This document shows positions 9,975 to 18,965 of a DNA stretch of 22,433 nucleotides, piece by piece (positions within the stretch are counted from its first letter, which is position 1; the number at the start of each line of letters is the position of its first letter). A model generated the notes under the pieces. It saw nothing but the letters and a program-made list of their open reading frames with translations, was not told the origin of the DNA and searched no databases. Origin of the DNA: Allomyces macrogynus ATCC 38327 (taxonomy: Eukaryota > Blastocladiomycota > Blastocladiomycetes > Blastocladiales > Blastocladiaceae). The stretch covers positions 427,426 to 449,858 of the forward strand of contig GG745351.1 of assembly GCA_000151295.1 (NCBI GenBank), given 5' to 3'. Made by a program: the position numbers and the translations under genes.

Positions 9975-10206
9975 TGGCGAAAACAATATGAGTCCAGCCA
10001 ATCATTCTGAACCGCACAACTTTGCAGCCATGGCTGTGCAATCTTAGCGCAAAGCGCGTGGGTCACGGCCGTTCCAGGTGGAAGTGCCACAAATATGGTC
10101 GCGAGCAGGACCCAAAAATGGCCAAATTGCGTTTCATGGACGGTGTTGTGTCGGCTGTGATCGTCGCGGATCGTCGCGGCCAAGACGGGGTCAACGATAG
10201 TGCTGG
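9975..10206 (+). pseudogene. Decayed copy of the last repeat of the NTPase-repeat protein
   Basis: At DNA level this stretch aligns with the 3' end of the minus-strand gene at 11197-13861 but lies on the opposite strand. Matching stretches include GTTCC..GTGGAAG.GCC, ATGGTCGCG.GCAGGACCC and AAATGGCC, then GACGG, GTGTCGGC and GCCAAG.CGGGGTC. The translated piece MAKLRFMDGVVSAVIV corresponds to MAILRSIDGTVSAGIV in the intact gene. The reading frame is broken by an in-frame TAG near 10047, by one extra A in the run 10114-10118, and by a tandem duplication of GATCGTCGCG (10159-10168 and 10169-10178). It is a non-functional relic of an inverted partial duplication. Confidence 0.7.
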
Positions 10207-10992
10207 GTAATGAAAAATTCCATGGACGGAGCTATGGTGGAGTGTGGATGTACAAAGATGGGAGTATATGATGGTGCAGTTCTATCCATTGCTCAATGAG
10301 GTTGTTGCGCTTGGGTATCAAGGAGGACCAGGACCGGTTGATTTGATTTGATGCTTTTTTTTGGCTCGATCTTCAGTTGGATTCAAGGTAAGGGCGGCGA
10401 GTATTCTGGATTTGACGTTGGCATCCAAGACCGATAATATTCGTCTTGGCTTCAATGGTCCTTACGAGATCCATACCTGCACCATCGGTTTGCAAGAAGT
10501 ACTGCGCTCAACATTCCTGACATGAGCGATGCTCCAAAACCTGTCAATGGCATGCGTATGGTTCTTGCTGGTCGTGGGCAAACTGCTTGTGATTGCTGAA
10601 ACACTGACGATTGGATGCCCGCATGAGTCAGCCAGAAAGCACCATAGACGGATTGATGAGCATCAGCACCAAAAGATGTGCATGAATCCTGACAGTCCTT
10701 GATGATTCTCGGAAATGGCGGTGACTCTTGGCTCACATTTTTGAGCGATCGCCGCACTTGGATTGTGGTGACATGATTTATGTCAGAAAATGTGCTGGCA
10801 ACCAAGAGCATGAACCGACAGTCGCAAAACGAGCGAAAAGGTGGGTGGGGAAGTTAGATTGCATCGCTTCTTGTGGTTGATATATGTTAGCTGACAGATG
10901 GCCATGCACAAAACTGCACCATCACGCATTCTGGCTGGGTTTGGACCGGGTTTGGTAAAGGAATCTGCCAGGCCGCTTTGGCGCGGGCCGTG

Positions 10993-11001
10993 CCTTTTAT
11001 A
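10993..11001 (-). promoter_or_regulatory. Orphan TATA box, leftward
   Basis: TATAAAAGG on the minus strand is a near-ideal TATA element, about 200 bp beyond the stop codon of the NTPase-repeat gene. The only ORF in range is a 48-aa frame starting at 10929, so it may serve a lost or non-coding transcript. Confidence 0.35.
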
Positions 11002-11019
11002 TGGTGACTGCCACCATAT
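10999..11019. repeat. Perfect inverted repeat, 8-bp arms with 5-nt loop
   Basis: ATATGGTG, then ACTGC, then CACCATAT. It overlaps the end of the minus-strand TATA box at 10993-11001. It could be a binding site for a dimeric regulator or a chance palindrome. Confidence 0.6.
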
Positions 11020-11196
11020 GATAGCGACAAGCGGAGCAAAACCAACGAAAAGATGAGAGATGGTAACAGAACGGACGCGAGTGGACCCGCGAGCGCACTT
11101 GGGGATCCAGGCCATCGTGACCTGACATTGGCATGAGCCCAAGAATGGATGTGCGACCACGTCACACTGATACATTGCAAATAACCACTCTATGAA

Positions 11197-13861
11197 TCAT
11201 TCATCGTCCAACCCATAAAACACGATCTTCGACCCCGCCTTGGCCACTACAATCCCGGCCGACACGGTGCCGTCAATGGACCGCAAAATGGCCATTTCGG
11301 GTCCTGCGCGCGACCATGTTTTGGCGCTTCCAGAAGGAACATTGACCCACTCGTCATCCTCTGCATCCGGACTCGAGAGCGTGGTGATTTGCACCGCAAT
11401 GGGCCCGGCCGACTTGTTGTAAAACTCGACCGTGTCAGCATCAACCGAGTGGAGCACTTTCGCGGAAATGCGATCGTCCATCAAGCCGTCATCGGGTGAA
11501 GGCAACACCGTCATGGTAAAACCCGACGCCAAGTATGCGCCAAGCACGCGACCGAATGGATGCTTCAACAGAACGGCCTCGCGCGCGCCGATACCACGTT
11601 CCCACGACCACGACTCGCCAGGCGCCAGTTCAATCCACTTGACAGCACAGCGGGCCAACCTGGTGCTGCGGTTCGGGTACAGGCTGTTGTTGGTCACAGC
11701 AACTCGGACTAAAGTCAATGCCGTGTTCAACACACAAATCGCCTCTGGATCGTCGCCAAGCCCAAGCGCGAAGGGTCCACCCCCAAACATGGGCGAGTCA
11801 CGACTCAGATTGCGCACATCAATCCTCTCGCCCATGGTGACGACTGCACCCAGCACGCGCCGATGGCCAGGAACACGGACCAGCAAAACTTCGCGCGCCT
11901 TGGGTCCGCGCGTCCACTTCTTGTCCGAATCAGGGCTAATCTGGAACCAGCCACCCTCACCATCACCGCTCTCGCTAAACGTTGTCAAGCACACCTCAAT
12001 GGTGGTGGCGGCAACTGCGTTGAGAACGCGCAAGGATGACTCGCCGACTCCCCACTCCTTGACTGCAGACAATGGCTCGGGCCCAATATACCGGAGAGCA
12101 GTTCTGGGCTGTACATATGCCGCCGCAAATGGTTCAAAAGCACCATCATGCTTGAAAAGCACCATTTCCCAATCACTGCGTGACCACTGAGCTGATGAGG
12201 TCACCGTCTTCCAGTCATTGCTGTCAAGGCTGTTCGAGTACCGTGAGACATGAACCTGCACTGGGCTCTGCGCAATGACCGAAATCTCGTTTCGCTTGGC
12301 TGCACATGGGAGGACGCGGATTTCCTCGTACATAAAGATCGGGTCCGGGTAGCCAACTACAATGATATGCGACCCGGCCTGAACATGCGTACCAGAACGC
12401 TGATCGTGGTATAAACTTTGTACCACCACCGTTTCCCAGGCCCGCTTCCCGCGCGTCCATTCTTCCGTCGCGCCACGGTCAAGGGAGTACCAGCTGTCAC
12501 GGCCGCCCGAGTTGTTTGATACAAACACTCTGATTGGCACACCAGCGATGTTCGTAACGCGAATCTTGGTTGGTTCATGAACCCAAACTTTACGGAGTTG
12601 GTCAGAAGATCGCCGATAGAGCTTCTCCTCTGCCTCGTCAAGCGACAGTGCACTCGGCACGACACGTCGACGCATGTTTCGAATCAGAATCGACCGCAAC
12701 TCGTCAACAGGATCCAATCTGGCTTCTGGCACCGCCGCTCGTGCATCATGACACAGCGTGGTTTCAGCTGGCGCGTCGTCGCATCGCTCACCGGCCTGTA
12801 GCAGCAGATCATCGACATCGTTGGTCGCGCTTGAGTTGCCAGCCCCATGGTCGCCCTCAGCGGCCATCGACAGCGAAGACAAGTCTCCTGTAATCTCGCC
12901 CACTAGACGGTTGGCCGTCACGTCCTGCAACTCCGCGTCATGCTGGACGAGTTGGCAAACAATGCGCAAGAATGCGTCAAGCTGCTGGAAGCAAAAGGCC
13001 AACTGCGCTGGAAACACGTCCGGTTCGACTGGAAGGAGGTTGTTCATGGCAACATGCTCAATGGTAGTCAAGTTATCGCCGAAACGCTTGGTTTGCAGCC
13101 AATCCTCGAAACAATGGATTCGGTCCGACAAGTCGAGGTAGCTTGCAGCTCCCATGTGCTCAACCACTATGCCCGGCTTGTACTCCGAGTGCACGACAAT
13201 CAAGTTGCGCGAGAACATGGAGAGTGGCTCGAGATAAACGTCAAGGTGGTCGAGAGAGTCGATCATGGACTTCGCATGGCTGGATAAATCGGGGAAACAA
13301 ACGCTGTCAGATTGCCAAGCAATGGCTACGAGTCCGAGACAAAAGAAGTGAAGGAGTTGAAACAAACCGAATCACAAGCACAATGGCGTCCACGCTCCCG
13401 CCCATCTTGCTCACTGCAACGACGGCGTCTGCAAGGATCCGATCGCGATCGGGATTTGGGTCCTCAGTCCGGGTCATACTCTTGATGCCAGGCACTTTAA
13501 AGATCTCGAGGGCCAACCGCGGCGCAGGCGTCGTCTCCTGGTCTGCCGCCATGGGCTTCAGCGTAAACCGATCATGATCGAGCACGTCTGCATACAAGAT
13601 GTCGCGACTCTCGCCATGCTGCTCGGCTCTGGCGTCTGCATCGGCGATCCAGTACGAGAGCGGGCGAGGCGCGCTGCCGTTACGGGAAAGTCCGTCACGT
13701 TTGCGCGCGAGGTCGACCCGGATCTGGCGCACCGTCCGAGTCGATTCACTGTTGGCAATCGTATTGTCGTGGTCATGGCCCAGGAGGTTCACGAGTGTGC
13801 CCTTGCCGCTTTCTGCAGGCCCAACCACAAGAAGACGCGCAGCAAGGATCTCGTCGGCCAT
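11197..13861 (-). CDS. AIG1/GIMAP-like P-loop NTPase fused to five tandem W-[ST]-R beta repeats
   Basis: Exon 1 (13861-13368) and exon 2 (13303-11197) join across a 64-nt intron (GTTTGT...TGACAG, phase 2), giving 866 aa. The splice is supported because it continues the NTPase strand DAIVLVIR directly into VCFPDL. The N-terminus has a P-loop GPAESGKGT (14-22), a degenerate switch LEIFKVPGIKSM, the AIG1-like VDAIVLVIR, and RNLIVVHSEY (197-206) where the base-specificity motif (T/N)KxD would lie. A helical linker follows to about residue 400. Five repeats of about 70-80 aa sit at 412-482, 505-572, 590-663, 687-765 and 780-862. Each starts with a hydrophobic V-x-N or similar strand and centres on W-[STE]-R (EEWTRGKRAWETVV, AQWSRSDWEMVLF, KKWTRGPKAREVLL, WSWERGIGAREAVL, KTWSRAGPEMAIL). 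No signal peptide. I infer a cytosolic nucleotide-driven protein, perhaps with sensing or defence roles. GTP binding is uncertain given the altered motifs. Codon use is less GC-biased than in the housekeeping genes. Confidence 0.75.
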
Positions 13862-14443
13862 TGTCGTCACGCGATGAAGTGATCTGTTGCTTTGGTTGGT
13901 GCAGAGGAACGATGAATTAGGAGAAGAAGGATATGGCCAGCTTGTTCAACTCGTGGTGGATGTTCGGTCAGTTTGAGCCGAGAGAATTCTTGTGTCCGTC
14001 ACTGGCATCAGCATTTAGTGGAATGCCAAGCTCATGTGGCGAAGGGTGAACCGTTGTCTTCCAAGTTCATTCGTTGTCATCCAACGTGGTTGCCATCACC
14101 CTTCAACAAATGTTGCAGTAGCCGGCAACGGAAGTTAACCTGTTGAATGTTTGCACGTTCAGCTGCCGTTATCGCGTCACCCGAGCAGAGCGATGAGCAG
14201 GATGAGCCGACAGCAGGCCTGGACGTTGTTCATTGCAATTGTTGTACAGACTCCACAATCATCGCGCTTTAAGCTGATCATCGTGACTTGGATTAAAAAA
14301 GTTGTACTTTGAAGACTTAGCATGTATTTTCTGGCGCAAGATAGCGTTCGCCTTTGCTCCTGCTGATGCACGCTGCTCTTGGTGTGTACATATCCACACT
14401 ACAAGCCGCATCACTTTCGCCCAGTTTGACATGTTCCTTGCCT

Positions 14444-14758
14444 TCAACACGTCAGCGCGACCACACCGATGCAGTTCATGACCGACGATGTATCTGTCTT
14501 GACCATAATATACTTGAACTGTCGCTTCACATTTGTCGTTGTCAAAGCGTCCTCCCCAAGATCTTCCACCAACGTGTTTGCAAAATCGAGTGTCACATCC
14601 GAACCGGCGCACAAAACGTTTGTCACGATGTACCTATGTCGAGAAATTGGGCACTGCACTTCTGAAATCGAATTGCTCGAAATGTGACCGTGGAACGAGG
14701 TGAGAGGCGAGAACTCGCATTTTCCCGCGCAGTGAGAGCCTGGTGTGGAACCGTACAT
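14444..14758 (-). CDS. Weak candidate: 104-aa orphan protein
   Basis: An ORF from ATG at 14758 (MYGSTPGSHC) to a C-terminal NCIGVVALTC. The last 70 residues have balanced, protein-like composition (VTLDFANTLVEDLGEDALTT) and three Cys. However, a second minus-strand frame overlaps it, no family is recognised, and no start context or TATA box supports it. It could be a lineage-specific gene, a fragment, or chance. Confidence 0.2.
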   Translation of the reverse strand: MYGSTPGSHCAGKCEFSPLTSFHGHISSNSISEVQCPISRHRYIVTNVLCAGSDVTLDFANTLVEDLGEDALTTTNVKRQFKYIMVKTDTSSVMNCIGVVALTC

Positions 14759-15127
14759 TGTGGCGATGCGACGCGCCAACACGCGGCCATGCTAGCATAT
14801 GCATGTACCGACCATGACCTCGCCCGGACCGTCATGCAATAGCGCATTGACAGCGGGGCAACGGTTGCTCACGTTGTGGCTGCCGCACCTGAATGCTAGA
14901 GCAACGCGTGTCATGTTTGATATTTGTGTTGCCGCGTTTGACCGGTTTCTTTGCAATAAATACCACTGGACCATTCGTATTTGGCACCATTGTACACCCA
15001 AGCCGTCATGCATCAGAGCCGGCTCACGCAAGACAATGAGTGGATAACGTGGAGCTCGATTTGGCGTATCAGTGTCCAAATAAGTAGCTGACGAAATTAA
15101 GAGATGAGAGCTATGACAAGGGCGCGG

Positions 15128-15562
15128 CTACCTTGAACTTGTCGTCCGCCTCGAGGCCGACATGTTCTCGCACTTGAAGTGGGCCTTCTGGGAGCAATGG
15201 TCGTTTGGGCAGCGGGACTGCAAACGGAGGGGTGATTTCGCGCTGTCGGGTGGAGAGAGTGGGAAGACCAAACGTGGATATGGCGAATCTTTGGAACGTA
15301 CCGTCAGGCTATTTTTGGTGCCGATCTTGCGGCACATTGTCCTGCCAACCTGGCGACACTGGCAGCCGAAAGACCGAACCGCGCCGCATGGCGACGCAAA
15401 CAGATATTCCCAAATAGGGCCGACAAGAGGATACGGCCAGGAACAAGGCAACGCGGAGAAGGGAGAACTCGCTCTGGCGACAGAGTAAAACCGGCGAGAA
15501 CAACGGAAAACATGCGGTAGGTATGCAATGGTAATGAAACAGACAGCGTGACATGACACCAT
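15128..15562 (-). CDS. Weak candidate: Cys-rich small protein
   Basis: An open frame from ATG at 15562 contains a Cys-rich segment (SPCGAVRSFGCQCRQVG, RTMCRKIG, then SRCPNDHCSQKAHFKCE). An 84-nt segment inside it (15301-15218) has good splice signals, GTACGT and TTTGCAG, and is in phase 0, so the frame is open whether spliced or not. Removing it brings the two Cys clusters together. Two other frames are also open over the first half, and the start is unconvincing. Possibly another small Cys-rich product in this accessory region. Confidence 0.2.
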   Translation of the reverse strand: MVSCHAVCFITIAYLPHVFRCSRRFYSVARASSPFSALPCSWPYPLVGPIWEYLFASPCGAVRSFGCQCRQVGRTMCRKIGTKNSLTVRSKDSPYPRLVFPLSPPDSAKSPLRLQSRCPNDHCSQKAHFKCENMSASRRTTSSR

Positions 15563-15691
15563 GCCAACCAATGGCCGACAAAGAACAGCAAAAGCGGAAC
15601 GAGAAAAATAAAACTCGAGAGCAAAAAAATTATTCCGGGGGTCACCCGCGTGCGCATATCAACGGGAGCGGGTTCGGTCGACACCGGGTCA

Positions 15692-17098
15692 CTAGCTCAT
15701 CGACGCGAGCGACACGCCAGACCCGCTCAGGGGCGTGCGGTACTTGTTGTAGGGCTTCTGGTCCTCTACAAACTGCTTGTAGTCGTCGAACCACTGGTGG
15801 TTGGGTGGGGAGGATCAGGTCACGAACAAACCAAACGGCAACAACAAAAACGAACGTACCCCGCCAAAATCGAGTCCGGCAAAGTGGTGGAGACTCTCAA
15901 CCCACTGGCCGTACCGCTCTATCCACGCGCACACCGATCGTCAGTCCAAACCCAACTACGATTGGTCGTAGTCGAGGGACTGATCACGCACCTGGTCGCG
16001 GTACGCGCGTCTCGGCAAAGAACCGGTCAAACAAGCCCACGATGCGAACAGCACACGCCGCGCGATCGTCGCGAATCAATTCCATGTACTCGCGCAGGAC
16101 TTGCCGGTAGATGGGCGGCAGTTCCGACGAGTAGAGTTTGACCATTTTGCCCTTGGCCGCGTTGACCTACATACCCCATCCGGCGCGTCAGCTTGGCGCA
16201 CGCGGGTGGGCAGGGGGGAGAGAAGGCGTGGTGCGGGACGGACCTTGGCCTCGAGAAACGCCGTGTTGTTGTCGGCGTTGATGAGCAGGACCAGGTCCTT
16301 GTGGTAGGACCCGGTGCGGCCGGGTTCTGGGTCGGGCGTACGGCGCGGCGGGCCCCATGCGGCGGAAGGTGTAGTCGCGTTGTACCCGGCGATCCAGGGG
16401 TCGCAGAAGTCGGCCTCGCGCTAGGGATGGGGGCCAGGGGTGAGTAATTCGATAGGACACGTGCGATTCTCGCCCAGGGGACAACAAGACGACGCGTACC
16501 CCGCGGTAATGCGCCTGCAAGTTCCCGACCATGAACTCCATGACCTCCTGCACCTAATCCACCGCGTTCACAAACGTCAGTGCTCGCCGCGCCATAGTAT
16601 CGCAATTCATGGTTGCATACCTCGAGCTTGTGGTCGCACTGCAAGCGGCAACCGGCCTGTTTCGCCTCGGCTGCCGAGACAAACGTGACAACGACGCCGT
16701 CCTGCACGCACTGGAACTCGCCGGCGTCGCGGCACTTGTACCCGACTTTTGCGTCGCTCGAATGCGCCCACTGCAGAGGGCACGTGCCGACGGGCGCTTG
16801 GGCGCGCATCAGGGGTGGGGGCGGAACGTCGAGGGCGGCCTGCTCGTTGGTGTTGAATGCGACGCGGGCGGAGCGGGTCCTGCGCGTGGATCGAATTTCT
16901 TAAGTCGCTATACGACGAATAGTGCGCGAGCAGCGAGCGGAGTACGAACGAGCGGCGTCGCGGCAGCGCTGACGCGTCAGCGGTGGACGCGAGCAGCAGC
17001 ACGGCGATGACCGTGGTGATGGCGGCCAGCGCGCGGCCGGAGCGGAGCGTGCGGTTGATCTTGGTCATGGTTGTCGAGTTCGTTGGTGTTTTCATCAT
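15692..17098 (-). CDS. Secreted 316-aa protein, paralog of the small Cys-rich secreted protein
   Basis: Seven exons: 17098-16974, 16879-16621, 16553-16500, 16420-16244, 16166-15992, 15918-15860 and 15793-15692. Introns are 66-94 nt; all phases agree, and three carry CTGAC before the acceptor. The signal peptide core is LAAITTVIAVLLLASTADA. ATG at 17068 (MTKINRTLRS) is an alternative start that would give a more usual signal-peptide length. Mature residues 43-128 carry VAFNTNEQAALD and Cys at 75, 91, 99, 119 and 123. The rest is a mostly helical domain (LVLLINADNNTAFLEAK, QVLREYMELIRDD, IVGLFDRFFAETR, WFDDYKQFVEDQKPYNKY) with Cys152 and Cys243. No family is recognised; no enzyme motif is seen. 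The N-terminal part and first intron match the secreted protein at 9131-9710. The first-intron donor (GTCAGC) is non-standard, but it is the only phase-compatible choice of reasonable length. Confidence 0.75.
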
Positions 17099-18012
17099 GA
17101 CTCGCAACTTGGCACGCGAAAGGTCGTTGGGAGCTGGGGGGAGAGAGAATGAAGAGCGATCAAGTTGTGCGCTTCTTGTTATCGGCGTCCATCCCCCACA
17201 CGACGGCGCGGTGTGCCGCTGGTTGCCGAGAACATGGTGGGCGTGGCTCTCAAGCACGTCGTCTGCCTGCGCGTGCTCGGCGCGCTCTTCGATGGCGGCG
17301 TGCACAGCCCGCGGCCTGCCTGCAGGGCAGCGACGAGCACGACACGACGGTGTGGCGGTGCGACCACAGGGCCGCATGTCTGAGTCAACGTGCCCAGCAA
17401 CCATTTTGGCCAGACCCTCAACCAGCCCAATGACCCCACCTGACCAAGTACACATGCAGCCACGCCCGCGCCACACCACCGTCCGCTTGCTCCAGTATAA
17501 ATCCTGCGATGCACCCCGCCCCCTTCATGCTCTGTGTCTTTGTTTACCTTAGTAAACTAGCAACACACTTAGTGTAAATATTCGGACGCTGAAGATTAGC
17601 CCATCGACGAGCGTTAACCCGGCATCGCGCGGTCATTGCGAGCGCGCTGTGCAATGGGGCTCGATTTGGCCCAGATAGCTGAGTCCGTTTTCCTTCTGCT
17701 GGATTTATGGTGCTTGAAGTTGGTACCAAGGGAGCCGAGGCCGGGCTTGCATTTCTTGTGGTGCCGTTGCTGGCGGCAACGTGTTTCGCGGTCGAGACTA
17801 AGTGCGATGTAGCGACAAACTCAAGTTCATCACTGTTGCCATCATGGACGGCAACGTCGCGTCGCGCGCGACGCTGCTCATGTGGCCAACTGTAAACGCT
17901 TCTTCTGCCAATTCACATCGCTACGACAGACGATCTCGACCTGACAGTGACCTCGGTGTTCAAGTTGTCAAGACGCATCCATGAGCGAAGAAAGTCATTC
18001 TACAAAAACCCG
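17099..18012. other. Intergenic region between the secreted-protein gene and SDH4
   Basis: No supportable gene. It contains the upstream region of the secreted-protein gene, a plus-strand TATAAAT at 17496-17502 with no clear gene after it, a palindrome at 17542-17557, and a small hairpin CGTTGC-TGGCG-GCAACG at 17765-17781. A 62-aa plus-strand ORF at 17707-17895 begins with a hydrophobic stretch (GLAFLVVPLLAATCFAV) that could pass as a signal peptide, but its tail is short and Arg/Ser-rich, so I do not call it. Confidence 0.4.
17542..17557. repeat. Perfect palindrome with 4-nt loop
   Basis: GTTTAC, CTTA, GTAAAC. It lies in an AT-rich patch about 45 bp after a TATAAAT at 17496. GTAAACA-type sequences are forkhead-factor sites in fungi and animals, and both arms would fit the core; this is an analogy only. 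Confidence 0.45.
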
Positions 18013-18720
18013 CTATGCCTCAACTATCTCCCGCTCCTCACGCGCGCGCCAGACACGGCGGAACGACTCGGCCATGCCCACATCCTGTGTGTTGATCCGC
18101 CAGCACCCATAGAGCACCAACAGCGTAAAACCACGCAGCGCCCAATTCGCCGCCTTGCCTCCACGCGGGTACCTACGCACGGGCACGTAATCGGTCACGA
18201 CCTGGTCGAGGCCGAGGTGCATGTGCGCAACGAGCGTGCTGGCGAGAATCATGTCATTGACAGGGTCGGCGCCAACGACTATGGCATACCCGATCGTGGG
18301 GAGCAGCGCGACCGAAAGCGCGCGCTCGTAGACCCAGTGGTGGCTGCCGTGGAATTGCGCGTCGGTCGCGGCTTTACGTTCGGCGTCGAGGGCCGCCTGC
18401 TCGGCGTCGCTCAGCTCGAGCTTGTTGGTGGGTTTCGGTGGTGTAGTGGGGGCGGCGTCGGTCGATGCGGACGTGGGCAGGGCGGTGGACGGCGCGGCCG
18501 ATGCGGCAGCGGTGGTTTCGTTCGCAATACTGGCAGAGCTCGTGGCAGCGGTCGTCAGCGTCGAGGTGGTCGTGGCGGCCGTTGCCGTGGTCGGCGTGGT
18601 CGATGCCCAGCGCGGCGCGGAAATAAGCGGCCGCAGCGCGAGCGGGACAGAGCGTGCCACGGGCGTGCCCGCGTAGCGCCGCGCCGGTGTGGCGGCAGCC
18701 AGGGTCAAGGAACGGATCAT
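18013..18720 (-). CDS. SDH4: Succinate dehydrogenase membrane anchor subunit (CybS), mitochondrial complex II
   Basis: Single-exon gene for 235 aa. Sdh4 and Sdh3 anchor the Sdh1-Sdh2 dimer in the inner mitochondrial membrane and form the ubiquinone site and heme b pocket. The N-terminus (MIRSLTLAAATPARRYAGTP) is a basic, Arg/Ser/Ala-rich targeting peptide. An Ala/Thr/Ser-rich spacer runs to about residue 100. The CybS domain starts at HGSHHWVYERALSVALLP (124-141), matching the family H-W-x-x-E-R-x-x-S-V. It continues through VAHMHLGLDQVVTDYV (164-179), with the His166/His168 pair and Asp177-Tyr178 expected at the heme and quinone sites. Three hydrophobic segments fit the three CybS transmembrane helices, and the C-terminal NTQDVGMAESFRRVW is also conserved. 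An upstream in-frame ATG (18852) would add an acidic, non-mitochondrial leader, so the start at 18720 is preferred. Confidence 0.93.
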   Translation of the reverse strand: MIRSLTLAAATPARRYAGTPVARSVPLALRPLISAPRWASTTPTTATAATTTSTLTTAATSSASIANETTAAASAAPSTALPTSASTDAAPTTPPKPTNKLELSDAEQAALDAERKAATDAQFHGSHHWVYERALSVALLPTIGYAIVVGADPVNDMILASTLVAHMHLGLDQVVTDYVPVRRYPRGGKAANWALRGFTLLVLYGCWRINTQDVGMAESFRRVWRAREEREIVEA

Positions 18721-18965
18721 GATGGTGGTGGCCGTGGCTGTGGTCGCAAAATCGGCCTGGCGAGCTTGAACCAAATCGTCGCCGGTGCTCGATCTCGAGT
18801 GCGAAGTGGTGTAGCAAGTTGGACGGGCCGTGAGCGTGTCGCCGGCGCGCAAATCCAGAGCAGCTGTCAGGTCGTGGTAAGTGGGTAGGCAAAACGCAAA
18901 TCAGCAAAAGGGCGAACGACCAAACAAATTGACCACCGAGCTGTCAGATCCGTTTGCACCGCGTG
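18721..18965. promoter_or_regulatory. Short divergent promoter between SDH4 and the ELYS-like gene
   Basis: About 245 bp separates the two outward-facing start codons. No TATA box is visible. An inverted CCAAT (ATTGG) lies at about 18998-19002, just inside the modelled first exon of the rightward gene, so that start may in fact be further downstream. Confidence 0.4.

Larger units (their letters stand above)
10207..11196. other. Intergenic region beyond the NTPase-repeat gene
   Basis: No convincing gene. It holds an orphan minus-strand TATA box overlapping a perfect inverted repeat (listed separately), and several short open frames. One is a minus-strand 48-aa ORF (10929-10783) about 65 nt after that TATA box, another a minus-strand 119-aa ORF (10811-10452). 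Neither resembles a known family and codon use is not convincing. The stretch may be decayed sequence from the same duplication as the relic at 9975-10206. Confidence 0.45.
13862..15691. other. Gap of 1.8 kb, comparatively AT-rich, with two weak ORF candidates
   Basis: It lies between the start of the NTPase-repeat gene and the end of the secreted-protein gene. Two minus-strand candidates are listed separately. Otherwise it holds degenerate short repeats such as CCGTTGTCTTCCAA and TTCGTTGTCATCCAA near 14050-14085, and an A-rich patch near 15600-15635. No clear core promoter for the NTPase-repeat gene was found. Confidence 0.4.

Noticed and set aside
13307..13370. Separate ends and starts for an NTPase gene and a repeat gene
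   Set aside because: The stop of the first ORF and the start of the second both fall at or inside a 64-nt GT-AG intron; splicing restores the hydrophobic strand VLVIRVCF in phase.
16027..17479. Two overlapping minus-strand ORFs taken as separate genes
   Set aside because: Each contains pieces of the seven-exon secreted-protein gene plus intron read-through. Phase-consistent splicing merges them into one model.
17802..17984. Possible second relic of the NTPase repeat (FITVAIMDGNVAS)
   Set aside because: Resemblance to the repeat-5 segment is limited to a few residues around MDG. No extended DNA identity was visible, unlike the relic at 9975-10206.
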